From Liolophura sinensis (taxonomy: Eukaryota; Mollusca; Polyplacophora; Chitonida; Chitonidae): a DNA stretch of 64,000 nucleotides. The translations under genes and the position numbers were made by a program. The stretch is taken from contig NC_088301.1 in the NCBI RefSeq assembly GCF_032854445.1, forward strand, positions 5,628,044 to 5,692,043, given 5' to 3'. This document shows positions 12,017-23,700 of the stretch, piece after piece (the first letter of the stretch is position 1; every line of letters starts with the position of its first letter). The notes under the pieces were generated by a model that was not told the origin of the DNA, ran no database searches, and saw only the letters and a program-made list of their open reading frames with translations.

Positions 12017-13171
12017 GGCACCGTGAAAGCAGTCAACCCTCCAACAACCTCTACTCCAGTTGCTGAATTGAAGTCAGTCAAGGCGACAGTACCATGTGGG
12101 AAAAAGAAATATAAATTTCTACCCGCTATATTGTACACGCTTTTGTACACATGCTTATTATGTTTTTTTTTCTATGAACACAGGGACTTCATATTTCCAG
12201 TAAAATTAAAACCAGATTAAATGTAGTCGAATCATTCAGAGCTGTTGTGAGAAATGTTTTCACAGTTCTCTTACTTTGTCAGTCATATTCTGTTCAATAT
12301 ACCAAGAAAAAAACAGTAAAACATGTCTTTACTTGTAGTGCTATCCTCCAATAGTCGGGGTTTTTCTCTACAGAGAACCGGCCCGGATAGCACAGTTGGT
12401 AGAGCGTCCGCTTCGGGACCGGTAGATCAAGGATCAATCCTGGGTCGAGTCACACCTAAGACTTTAAAAGAGGAAGTTGTAACTTCCTCGCTTGGCGTTC
12501 AGCATGAAGGGGATAGTGCAACGACTGGTTGACCCGTATCAGTATAATGGCTCGGGCGGGGCGGCTTACTTGCCTTCGGTAAGTCGTCTCAGTGATGCAG
12601 CACTAAATAAAAGAGCGGTGGAAATCCGTCCTGCAACAAGGAGGCCATGTGACCATGTCTTGTTCTGTGCATGCACCCTAATGATTCCTTCGTCGTCATA
12701 TGACTGAAAAATTGTTGAGTACGACGTTAAACCCCAAGCACTCACTCACTCACTCTCTACAGAGATGGTAGAGACGCTCGCGATGGGTTATAAGGACCTG
12801 TCAAAACGTCAGGCCCACCTGGTTCTCCGGTCCTACAGGACCGCAAGGGGAACTTATTTCCACAGCGAAACTGTAAAGTACTTATGTTGCTGACTGATCA
12901 GTTTTCACAGCTAGTTTAAGCTGCATGTTCTACTCAGTATTGTTTTGCATCTGGACAAAAGAATAAACTAAGGCACGTTTATATTTGAACTGTCATTTAT
13001 AAGAACATTACAGAAAGTGGTTGGGCAAATAATAATGCTATTATGCTAAGAATTATGGCATTACGTACATGGAGAATGCTTAATTCGTGTTTATAGCAGG
13101 TAGCTGTATATTTTTTTCACTCATTAAGACCTTATTGATTTTTCAGGGAATTGCAGAACCGCCATTAGTTG
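12017..13171 (+). pseudogene. Decayed short-chain collagen paralogue, exons 2-4 (unit 1)
   Basis: Three pieces match exons 2-4 of the live gene. The exon 2 piece (12017-12098) reads GTVKAVNPPTTSTPVAEL, against [18 protein letters not shown] in gene B. Its acceptor AG has become CG (12015-12016) and its donor is GG instead of GT (12099-12100). The collagen piece (from 12765 to about 12853) begins GRDARDGL, where Gly-X-Y is already broken, then meets TAA at 12791. The hinge piece (13147-13171) reads GIAEPPLVG with both splice sites intact. No exon 1, 5 or 6 equivalent is recognisable. A SINE sits immediately before the collagen piece. The stop codon is shared with unit 2, so the copy was dead before the large duplication. 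Confidence 0.85.
12377..12754 (+). mobile_element. SINE family B, unit 1-specific insertion with target site duplication
   Basis: A tRNA-like head (GGATAGCACAGTTGGTAGAG, B box GGATCAATCC) is followed by a body and the end ATTGTTGAGTACGACGTTAA plus an (ACTC)n tail. It is flanked by an 11-base direct repeat CTCTACAGAGA at 12366-12376 and 12755-12765. Unit 2 keeps the uninterrupted site at 43154-43164, so the insertion postdates the split of the two units. No open reading frame of its own is expected for a SINE. tRNA-headed SINEs with such 3' ends are, as I recall, common in molluscs. Confidence 0.92.
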
Positions 13172-13561
13172 GTAAGTGATTGATTCGCTACATTTTGGTG
13201 ATGGACGGCGTATAGAAATAGTCTAGAAACATGCCCAGGCACATGTTTTTAGACCGAAAACATTCTCCGCTAATTACCGTGATTTACGGCTATTTGACAT
13301 ATTTGTTCATAATTCTCTTAGCATAGTGCACAACGCTTAACCCTACCCAGCTTGTGCACAAGCCTAAACAGTACTGGGCTTCGTATAAAGCTTAACAACA
13401 GAACAAGACATGGTCACATGGCCTAGAGATCGATTGTAGAATTACAACATTTGTGTCAGCAGTATAATATGACAGATTGCTCGTCTCTAGTGTCGTAATA
13501 GGATGGCCGACAAATAACGACAACTCACGCTTCACAAATTCATCCCCCAGTAATTTTTTTT

Positions 13562-13645
13562 TCAGTATAAAGAGAAGTGAAATATTCTTGAGTACGCCGT
13601 AAAACACCAATCAAAAAAATAAATAAAGAAATAAATAAATAGAGA
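13562..13645 (+). repeat. SINE family C tail with (AAAT)n microsatellite
   Basis: GTGAAATATTCTTGAGTACG, CCGTAAAACACCAATCAA and A/T-rich AAATA repeats form the 3' end of family C on the plus strand. Unit 2: about 43970-44035. Confidence 0.6.
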
Positions 13646-13859
13646 AGTAGTGAACCGAAAACTTCTAAATAAGCCTACCTTCTCTCAACTAAACCGCCGG
13701 CAGCAGGTTACGCCATCTTCCCTTATAAACTTCATCTTTTAAAGCGACTTTCCATTAAACCACAGTTTACCCGTTAGAGATATACTTGGACTAATGCACA
13801 CCATTTTTGAATCACTACTGCCCTTAACTCTGAGGTTTCCACATCTTCATGTATTTATT

Positions 13860-14025
13860 TTTATGTATTTATTTCATTGGCGTTTTACATCGTACTCAAG
13901 TTTGTTTATCTTATCTGACAGCGGCCATCTTTACGGCGAGAGGAAACCGGACAGAGGTCCGGGGAAAACCACGACCATTTGCAGGTTGCTGGATGTCTTC
14001 CCGCGTACAGTCGCCCACCTTTAAT
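13860..14025 (-). repeat. SINE family C copy, minus strand
   Basis: TATTTATTTCATTGGCGTTT, GGCGAGAGGAAACCGGACAG and ACCACGACCATTTGCAGGTT match the family. The head is truncated. The ORFs read through here (including HLYGERKPDRGPGKTTTICR) are SINE translations, not genes. Confidence 0.75.
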
Positions 14026-14029
14026 TTTT

Positions 14030-16225
14030 GTTAAAAGCTTCCAGTGGTTCGATACTCTAGCTGACTTCGCATCCGATGATGTAAATTCGTCCGCAAATTG
14101 AACAAATAAAGGAGGTTGCTTAATCATATGAAAATAACCTGCGGTGCAAGAGTTTAAACTAAGAACGCTGTTAAGCAGACTGACGTACGGTGGCATACGA
14201 CAATTTTAACCCTTTCAACTCATTTACGATAACTTACACATGCGCATCCTCAAGAGTATCACCCCTTTACCAGACGTCTTTAATGTCATTGAAGTTAGTT
14301 TCCGGTTCCCGGTTCGATATTCAGATGTGAGGTGAGCTCCCAGTTCCTCGTTCGTTATTCAAGGTTAAATACCGCTAGCAGGTGAATATGCAGCTGAAGG
14401 TCGAAACCGGAGCTGGGTCTGCACAGCCCTTACTGTTGAGCCTGAATGTGCCAAACTTAGTACGCGCGCACTTTGGGACATTCCACACCTGATGATGCCA
14501 GTTGCTTGGAGTCAACAATGTACATACCAGGTGGATACAATTTCTGGAGGTCCCATGCATGATGCACCTTTTTCTATTCATAACTTATGAGATAGTCTAG
14601 AGGACATCAGAATTATTACACATTTTTACAATGGTATTGTATTATCTAACCTTCTATAGTGCGAATTTTGAGAGGCTCTAGTTCTACATCGAATGAACAG
14701 CCTGGTTATATATTGGCAAGTGGGCGTCTTTCTTGTTAAGTCTTTTAACCACGTTCAAAACTGTCATGAGATTTGGCCAGGGCTTGACAGTCGTGGTATT
14801 GTTTTCCTTGTTTTCTGGTTTTATCATGCACAATTTTTTTTCATTCGGTCGCAAATATCGGTATTTGACCTGAGTTTGTAGTCATTAAGTCGCGTTATGC
14901 CGTGACACAATGTGGGCACGCTTTCGTAGGAACCTGCATGTGATATTGGCCTCCATGAATTTCATGATCCAATTTAACAACGACGAAGCAATTCAAGAGG
15001 CTTACATCGATGAGGAAGAAAGTATCCTTTTGGCTGATTTGTGCAAAATAAAACGAACTAAGGAGAAGCCCACATAAAATATCAAATATTAAGTGAAGTG
15101 TGAGAACGAAAACAGCTGTTACGCTGAGCTGTATATTGACAGAACTTTCTTTGATTTCTTCCCGAAATCATCCATGACCTGGTGCAAAGTCCAGCACCCC
15201 GTTTCCAGAAGGTTTCCAGTACTGTGGCAAGGCATTTACACGCCTGCCTGGCACAGATGTTTCTTGCGATCAGCTTTGATCTACATATATTCTGACTAAT
15301 CATAATTTATCGGGTTATGGCGCACGTGCTCCGGACGAGCATCACCAAACATCTTTATAAATCGTATGCACATTTTTGTCGCACGGTTTCAATGATTTCA
15401 TGCATGCAACTGATTATTATGGATTAATTACTGAACCAGTGGTCAGCTTAGGTGTGACCGTAAACTGCACTAGTAGGACATGCGACGACTTGCATTGAAG
15501 GTATTAAATTCTATTGCCAATTACCCCAACGACAAACAATTTTACCACATAGGTAAGACTATCCGAGATATCCATCCGGTTTGTCACAACAGAAATGGAT
15601 TTTTCCAAAGTTGATTGCCAGTGTGTTTCTACAAACAAGTTTCAGTAGGAGTTTATTGGGCATTATTGACCACCTTAAAAGATCAGGACGAATCCCGGAG
15701 GTCGCATGTGGTCGTAGGTTTAGTGAGACTGGACCTTATGAGAAAACCAAGATATTGGTTTTTCACGACTTGCCAAAATTGTAGCAAAACCTATCACGAA
15801 GACTAAGACTATCCAAGATAACATCCCGGCTCCTTCCATTCCTACTTGAGGTCATGTGGGAACGATTTCGTACAAAACATGCAAATATGTGACATGGCTA
15901 AATTGCACCCAGAAGACGTAAGGGAATACAAGAACTTTCTTTGCCTTTCTCCAGAGCCCTTTATAAGTTGGTTGCAAAGTCCGCGACTTACGGTTAGACC
16001 GTACGTGTAATGAGTATCTTCATGACCTTTTACCTTGTCTGGTCATCAGGGGTGCGGAAGAGGTCCTTCTGAAATTACCAACTCGCACACACTATCATAA
16101 TAGCATCTAGGCATTAAATTGTAAAGGCGTTGTCATCCGGTGTCCGCAAAATATAGGATCATTCTACCACAACGACATGTACAAGACATTACTCTGTAGT
16201 GCCTGTAGCCGTTGTGGAGGCCAAC
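14030..16225. other. Unrecognised stretch with short ORFs
   Basis: No confident gene. Short ORFs at 15093-15299 and 15581-15806 (plus) and 14375-14581 (minus) survive in unit 2 with a few amino-acid changes but match nothing I know. Two sub-blocks look like diverged internal repeats: TAAGACTATCCGAGATATCC near 15554 versus TAAGACTATCCAAGATAACA near 15804, and GTGCAAAGTCCAGCACCCCG near 15182 versus GTTGCAAAGTCCGCGAC near 15970. It could be an old degenerate gene or repeat. Confidence 0.35.
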
Positions 16226-16229
16226 AACA

Positions 16230-16435
16230 AGTTATGGCGAGGCGTCTCCGTGGCATAGCGTTTAGCGTGCTACCGCAGGACAATGACTCAGGAGTCTGAC
16301 ACTTATGCGGTCGCTGTTAGTTCAAATCCAGATTATCCTGACTTGCACTCCAGGCTTACGTGGAATGGTGTGGCAGCAACTTTCGCCATAAAGCTGGCCA
16401 CGGTGGTATAAGTGTACTTCAATTAAATAAATAAA
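16230..16435 (+). repeat. SINE family C copy, plus strand
   Basis: A tRNA-like head GAGGCGTCTCCGTGGCATAG leads into AGCGTTTAGCGTGCTACC, GGTCGCTGTTAGTTCAAATC (B-box region), then the body and an AAATAAAT tail. Unit 2 equivalent is at 46745-46940. Confidence 0.75.
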
Positions 16436-16793
16436 ATCAATCATTAAGGAGTGAATCCGACAGAATGAGGCTTTATGCAAGAATTACAACACAAAATATA
16501 ACGCGCACATATTAGAAAAAAACGTGGAGATATTTAACCTATTGTTCATAGTGTTGATAGAACATGCAGATGTGTAAAATGAGGTGCATAATATAACATA
16601 ACGAGTGATCACAGAACGTAAAGTGCTCTCAGTAGTGTATAACCTGTGACAAGTGTAACGTTATTAGCCATTATAGCTACCGATTACAAGGATTTAACAG
16701 CGTTATATTATTACGTGTTGTGATAACGTTTTAATCGTGTAGCATTCTTACACTGGCTGATGTAAATGTCTTTTCCTCCATTTCTGTTTTCAG

Positions 16794-16936
16794 CTATATT
16801 CAGCTTTGCCCGATTCCTAGACACTTCTCGGTTTAGGCAGTTCGTAAAATGCACTGCCATCAATGGTAAAACCTGCATGAAGCCTACTCCTATGACAAAG
16901 CAATTATCATGTCATAACAGAGACCTCGTGTTTTGA
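16794..16936 (+). other. Candidate small terminal exon (open frame 16796-16936)
   Basis: A good pyrimidine tract and AG (TTTCTGTTTTCAG, ending 16793) precede a 46-codon open frame that begins IFSFARFLDTSRFRQFVKC and ends at TGA 16934-16936. It contains three cysteines. The equivalent in unit 2 (47303-47445) appears identical base for base, although flanking DNA differs by scattered changes. A possible donor GTAAAA at 16866 offers an internal alternative end. No upstream exon is recognised, so this may be chance. Confidence 0.25.
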
Positions 16937-17309
16937 GCTGAGAATCTTACCTAGCGTATATATACCTAAGTCCTTAACACGGATTGTTACATCTCATAGG
17001 GGAGACCAATTTTCACGGTAAAACGATACTCCAGAGAGGGTAATACAAGAACAGGCAGCAACAACAATATGCCATATGGTGCCAAAGGTAATATGTACGC
17101 GGTCCAATTCAGACTCCTGTCAGTTTACCTGATTCATGGTTCTACTCTAACTATTCATGTAAATGCTTCAAATGGCAGCACTTAGCAACACGCATGGCTT
17201 ATGCTGCTTTATGTAGGAATACAGAGGTGGTTATTGCGATGTATTAGGCGTTACGGGTCTGATGTGTGCGACGTCATCAATAAAACAACAATGTCAACCA
17301 GTAAAATTT

Positions 17310-17960
17310 TGGTGTAAACAAACATCTGCCTAAACAGCATGTACTCAGATCCTGGTTGTTTGTTACGGTGACTTGTTTAACAAGTCAGACAGGTGTCACT
17401 TACAGTCATATGTCTCGTCAAGGGAAAAACGTGAGGAAGACTTTGCTGATTGGTAGTTGTTTGCAAACTGTCATAAAGGTTAAAATGCGAAAGACAACAG
17501 CCATTTCAGGTTTCAGTTTATGAAGGTTGCACAGTGCATATATCACAAAATGTTCAGATATACGATCTCCTCTTAAGCTATTAAAAATCCAAATGCCATA
17601 AATACAGCAAGTAGGTTGGATCCGGGTTCATAAAGGCTGTAGAGTATACAATTTAGGGACCCTTTTTATGTGCGATATGTATATGTCAAATGTCGCACTG
17701 ACTCGGTTAACACGCTGTTATAAAATCGTCAGTTGGCAAACTTTACGTCAAGCATGTTTAGGCGTGCTGGGCTGTCTTTGCTTAAAATGAAAACAGGATT
17801 TACAGGTTACACCATTACTGGTATACAAATTCCAAGGGCGAATAAGTATACTAGAACAGGTAACACTCCAAATAACTAGCCTTGGTTTGCTCAAGACACC
17901 CAGGTTTGGAAGATGTTTATCACGACCTAATCACGCAGTGGACATTCTAGAAACACGATT
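17310..17960. repeat. Upstream segment of gene B, paralogous to 10200-10880
   Basis: Collinear similarity with 10200-10880 (see that entry) in diverged form. This marks an ancient duplication inside each large unit. Nothing coding is recognised between 16940 and 18700. Confidence 0.65.
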
Positions 17961-18714
17961 GTTTGTTTCATGACAGATTTATATGGGGGCATACTGGCAA
18001 CATGGTAATGGAAAAAAATCAAAATAAATGTTGGTAAAGGTCGTCGGTTTATTATAAGCATTGTCAGATACATTTACATAATTTAAAGCGAATCGATTGC
18101 AAATGTGATTTTGAAACTGTTTTCAACGATCAAAGTATCGTTTTAATCTCTCTTCAAAGAATGTTTTCTATTATATCACATACAATTTTAGTCCAGTAAT
18201 AAATGTTTCTCTTTTTAATTTTCAGTTTCGTTTTAGGTGTGTTGTTTGTATTCTGTTATATACATTAAATCTGAGTGTGTACGTGTAGTGTATAAGAATA
18301 GTTTTGTTGATATCTTTCAAATTCATCGCTGTCAGAGAGATTTTAAATCATACTATTAGATACCCTCCGTAGGTGGTGAAGCCTAACAGCATACAAACCC
18401 TCCGTCCTCCATATGAAATTAATGTTTTAACATTCAGGCTAATACAGAATGAAATCTTTACCCAGTGAGCGCTTTTGTCAGCAACAGACCCGCTAAAGAA
18501 ACAAATGTTTTTTGTTTTAGGTGTGTCGTGAACTATTTATCGGCTGCCTGTATATCCAACATCTATTTCTTAGTGTCCTGTCTCATTTGCGTAGATTTGT
18601 ATGGTTCACTACTGTAATTCATTAATATCGTAGGAAATGAAAGTAGCGCGCTTAAGCTATGACGCTAGGGGCCTGTGTATAATTTGCTCTATTTAAACAT
18701 TTTCATAAACAATT

Positions 18715-19005
18715 CGAATGAAACGACCAAATCGGTGGTGTGATGGTTGGAGCGTCCGCCTTGACCTTGGGACACCCCGGAAAAAATAAAAACTTTAAAA
18801 CTGGTACTTGCTGGAAATTAAAGCAAGGGATCAGGACTGGTTGGCCGTGCATTAACATAATGTGACTGGGTGGGTGTCCTATCTGGTGTCTTAGTGGCTG
18901 TAGCATTTTGGCGGCATCAACTCGCACTGCCACATGAGAACACAACATATGTGCACACATCTAATGACTCCTCGTGGTCAAATGAATGAATAATTGTTAT
19001 TTACG
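18715..19005 (+). repeat. SINE family A copy, plus strand
   Basis: The tRNA-like head GGTGTGATGGTTGGAGCGTC is followed by ACTGGTACTTGCTGGAAATT, ATCAGGACTGGTTGGCCGTG, GTCCTATCTGGTGTCTTAGT and a 3' end ATGAATAATTGTTATTTACG. Unit 2: about 49245-49540. Confidence 0.75.
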
Positions 19006-19009
19006 ATCA

Positions 19010-20660
19010 AGGATACTTACATTCAAACTTTAGAACGAAATCATATATTTCAATTGTTACCTGTAACCATTTACTCCACTATCGTCGATTATTGCTTTCT
19101 ATAATGTAAAATTTTTACTGAGAAAAAATAAAATATGTACCTCTTTGTTTGACCTTTTCTGGACAGAATCATATCCTGTAATCAGAATTCATATCATTGA
19201 GTCACAGGATGTACTTACACGTATGGCGTTAAACTACAAATACCGCAAATAACCTTTAGGGGCGTTTTCCTGGATATGTCTAAATTGCTGGTTCTGATCT
19301 TAGCGGCGTAGTGCCTTTGGCGTGCCGAACGAAGCGTCTTTTGATAAACCAGTGTGACGCTATTGTGTTCTTCAACCACTCTTCACAGTGTTTAATCTTT
19401 TCACATATACGTTTGCAGTCAGTATAGGTTAGATACAGCGGAGAGCCCTGAATGAAGCACAAGTTTTGGCGAGTTACTGACAATGTTTCTCACATGTGAT
19501 TTCAGATATATATGTACTATATAAACTAGATAGTTTTTTGAATTGGTGCATCAATGTGCATGAGCAAAACGGATGATATCGGTTATACAAGTGATATAAA
19601 CAAAGGCATGGTTATTCACGCTTATGCTACAACATCACAGACTTGGACAAAAGCCAGATGTTCAGCTCAGGCCTAATATGTATGTGTATTATTGTCTGAT
19701 TATGTTTGAACTCATTTAAAGTCTTTGCTCTGAGGAAGAATCGCATAACCTGCTGAAATGTGTGCGACTGTCGAATATTATAATGCTTTAACAAAGCCGC
19801 ATGGACTTGCACGTTTGTCCCACAGCGACAAAATCTCGGTCATGCGCCCTGAAAATAGCTATCAGAGGAAGACAAGTTGTCTTCAATGAATGTCAGATTG
19901 CGCGTAAGGCCACGCGAGGATCTTCATACACTTTGGCTTACGACAGAGAGGAATCTACAAGTTCCCCGTAAAATGTCGGATTTGAACCCGTGACCTGTTC
20001 GCCATAGCTGCTGGAAAAGGAACAAATAACGCTATGATTGCAAAGTACTGTGTTTTGCCGAAGAGTTAGCAATTTCGACAGGCATACTCCACTTAATTCT
20101 GATGCATTCACAGTTCCTATAAAACCACGTAAGAGATTTCTGTGGAGTTTGTTTAATTTTCCATCAGAAAAACCTAAGTGTTTGCATCAAAAGTTTCATT
20201 TATGTGCTTCTAAAAGTGCGTTTTTGCATGTCAAACGTTTGGTGAAATAATGCATTTGTGACGCATTACTATATATATATATCGCCAAAGTGAAATAAAA
20301 CAAGACACAGGCTTCCATGCAAAGACATCTACTGATCGACCGATATACCAAATACTTTTTTTCTGCAAATCTAAAGTGAATATTTGACCCAGTTTATTTA
20401 AGCCGAAAATCAGGGAATTCCCCAGGTTTCTGGCGAATGGTAGAATGATGCTCTGCGCATTCGCGGTTTTTTACTTCTATAAATCCCTAATGTGATGGTA
20501 TAAGTAAACAAATTTTTTAGCACCTCTTCAAACACCCATGAAAAAACAAGTTAAGTAGACATTTGATCCACATGCCCTTGTGAAGCCTGAGTTGAAATTA
20601 TTGAGCACAAAAGAACCGGTTTGATTTCTAAGGACGAGAATATCCGGTTCAAGGTACCTC
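19010..20660. other. Upstream region of gene B
   Basis: No gene recognised. A minus-strand ORF at 19280-19483 (LYLTYTDCKRICEKIKHC...) is interesting for its spaced cysteines but is not conserved as an ORF in unit 2. An AT dinucleotide run lies near 20270-20282. Distal promoter elements of gene B may be here. Confidence 0.4.
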
Positions 20661-20667
20661 CCCTATC

Positions 20668-20675
20668 TATATAAA
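20668..20675 (+). promoter_or_regulatory. TATA box of short-chain collagen gene B
   Basis: TATATAAA lies 54 bases before the start codon, placing transcription start near 20698 and leaving a 5' leader of roughly 25 bases. The same sequence and spacing occur before gene C (51201-51208). The start context CACCATGA has A at -3, favourable for initiation. Confidence 0.7.
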
Positions 20676-20721
20676 TGTCTGGTAAATTTGCCGTTGCATT
20701 CATCTGGCGGACCACGACACC

Positions 20722-23700
20722 ATGATCTACGAAGTTTCCCTCCTTCTGCTGGGCTTCAGTTTCGTCTTGAATATTGGAGTTCAGGTTGGTTTTTTTCTTA
20801 ATTTTACGGACAACCCAGGCGTTGGGGTGTGCAAGCGAAGTTAAGAGTTATATTAGAGCATTTCTGATGGGGTGAAAACTATGACCGATTTACTGAATCT
20901 CCGTAAAGTTTTCTTCTATTTACATATGAAAACCCGCCTAGAGCATCGTTATTGACAAGCACAATACTTAGTTCATACTTAGTTACCAGTCAAATTATGC
21001 TTTTTTTATAAAACAAAATTTTAGTATTGTCTGCTCACACTATTTAACTGCAAATAGTTTATTTAATGGTCGTTTTTCCAATAATTCAACTAGGCGATGA
21101 TTAAGGAAAATTTTTTTTCCTGGAAATGTAAGAATTTCGAGGGCGCAGAGACAGCCATGAACGACAACGTGCTGAGCCATAAACAAAAATGCCGAAATGA
21201 ATTGAGTTGTCTAGCATGCATGCAGTCTTTTGTTACTTGATGCATGTAGACAATTAAGCCTGACTGATTTATTCATGTGGGACAAAATTTACCCCTCTCC
21301 AGCACTCAAAATTGCCTGGTAATCCTGACTCGTAAAACTCCTTCCCGTCTGTATCGAGACTGTCCAGTGGTGTGAACGCATTCGTTCTTTGCTCTACACC
21401 GAAACAATTATCGGCAGAGGTGTGCCCACAAAAAATGTATGAAGCACACACTGCAACGTCACAGAAGAAAACGATGTGTTGTATTTCCATTTGGACCGTG
21501 TGTGTAGCTCGTCCTCGAGTTTCCCACTCGATAGATCTAATCGTGATGGTCATGTATTATCCCATACTCGCCAGTAAAGGTTAAAACTGTACATCTTTTG
21601 TGTTGGGAGGGGCAGAAGCTGGCAAATTCCTTGGGTTCTTGTTCGTGAATTGACATGCGCCACTTAATGTCTTGCAGCCGACAGTCACAGATTCGTTGAA
21701 TCTACCGTTTAATACCACTAGTCAGAGTGGCTCAGTATTTCTCTGTATGTCAGTGCACTGCACGATATCCAGGCCCCTTTTACACCCATGGGTTCCAGAG
21801 TTTGTATCTCTGTAAATTTCCTATTGGACTGGTAAAAAAAATCCCATAGACATTGGTGGAAGAAAGGTTCCATATATAAAAGCTGAAAAACAAGTATTTG
21901 TATTAATTAACCCAGAAGCCGTTTTTATTGTGTAACAACACTGCATATTTCGTTTTAGGGCAGCGTGAAGACAGTCCACCCTTCGACGACCTCTGTCCCA
22001 GTAGCTGAACTGAGCCGATTTAGAGCCAATGGTAAGAATTTTTTTCGTGACAGTAAAAACACATTAAATGACACAGTCTGACCGAGTCGTCTATAGCGTT
22101 AGTGTCGTACACCATTTCGCGTGTTAGTCATACTCTCCAGTGTACTTGCACGTGCAGTTCTATTGTAATTTGCCTTACAATCATTACTCAATATTTACAA
22201 TACTCAAAATTTTAGCATAACTTACCACAAGCAGTCAATAATTCTTGTTTAGATAATTGCTATTAAGTATGTTAACACAGTCATTGTTATCAGAGCAGGA
22301 TGCCATATCGCGAGTCCAAAAGGCCCATACTTTTGGGTTTAAATGCTTGAAACGATACAGACGGGGTACTTGACTCATGTTTGATTCATCGAATCAGTCA
22401 CAAACGTACTTTTCTACATTTTTCATTTTATAATTTTAAATCATACACCTTACAAATATGTGAATGTGTAGAGTAAATTTAACAAATAAATTCCTGGCAT
22501 GGGTTTGTAAAGGCAGGTTTACAAGCAAAAAGGCGGACGAGGCTATTATTTCATGCCGAGGCCCTATTTTCAGTCGGGTATGCATTATTATAAATCGAAT
22601 ATTTCTCCTGTGCATGTGTTTTTACATACATTTTCCTGAGGCATATTTTGATAACCACACACTATCAGGCGTGTTATCCAAATCACTGTTTTGGCCGTCA
22701 ACTGGTTAAACAATACCCAAAGTCAAATTACCAGTCCATTTTCATAATAAAGACATGTAGCATCCAAATAATTCTAAAGGAAAATAGTTAAGCGGCAGTA
22801 AAAGAAAAGTCAGCAGTTTTTACTGATGTCGGAAAGACATACGTGTGTAATGTTCAAAACGTCAAATCTAGCACGCAGGCCACTACACTTTGTGTTATGA
22901 AGCAAACAAAAAAATATCCTAGGAACCTTAACGCTTTTATTGCAACTGTTCTTATAAACAACGCGTTGTTATTAAAACTGTGTCATGCGTGATTATACGC
23001 GTCCATCCCCATGCCCAGAGTTAACCGGAACTGAATGCATACTTATAAAACAAAGTACCATTTAGATTTTCCACGGTAACAGTTTGAACTGAAGAACACA
23101 AATTCACATTTGTTTCACCTCGAATTATGTTGGTCAACGTCGACGTTACATAGAGATTATCATCACACTGTGCTGATCTGCATCGTCGTATCTGCTCGAG
23201 TTCTCTGCGGAAGTGAAGAAGTGATTTAATTGCATGTGGATGACTAAAAGTTCTTTAAATTTGCTGAAGTCTCTGTGAGTTCTTGAAAGAGTTTGTCAAC
23301 AAAGTTAATGGGCAGTTTATCCGTGGCAGAAATTGAGGTGGAACGTGCAATTTGAGAAGGATGCACCCTGGAAAATACAGGCAGTTGTACATGTTCTAGT
23401 GGGATGGTTTACATTGTGAGTGAAATTCTGTGAAACAAATAGATCATTCTGTACTGTAGAAGATGATGGGACAGCTGCATCAATTTCTGTGAATGTACTG
23501 GGTTGGGGAGAAAGAGTAACGCTCGCAGCGGAAGGCTTTGTGACTGGTGCATTTAAAATGATGTGGCTCATCTTTTCCTGCATACCATTAGAAAAAAACA
23601 GCGTAATTATTTATACTTGCAACATTTTTGTGGCCAGTGAGTTGCATAATAGTCGCGGGAGCTACGCCAGCATGATGGAGACGGTTACATGTTGTTTTGT

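Noticed and set aside
12380-12460. Possible true tRNA genes in the GGTAGAGCG / GGTTCGATCC blocks
   Set aside because: Acceptor stems do not pair convincingly, and each block continues into a repeated body and tail, so they are SINE heads.
13794-14034. ORF encoding HLYGERKPDRGPGKTTTICR with a GKT-like motif
   Set aside because: It is a translation of a SINE family C copy, not a nucleotide-binding protein.
19280-19483. Minus-strand cysteine-containing ORF near 19.3 kb
   Set aside because: The equivalent frame in unit 2 (about 49805-50010) carries frame-breaking differences.
21269-21553. Minus-strand 94-codon ORF in intron 1 of gene B
   Set aside because: Unit 2 has a premature stop (51896-52150) and non-conservative changes, and I recognise no family; it may be chance.
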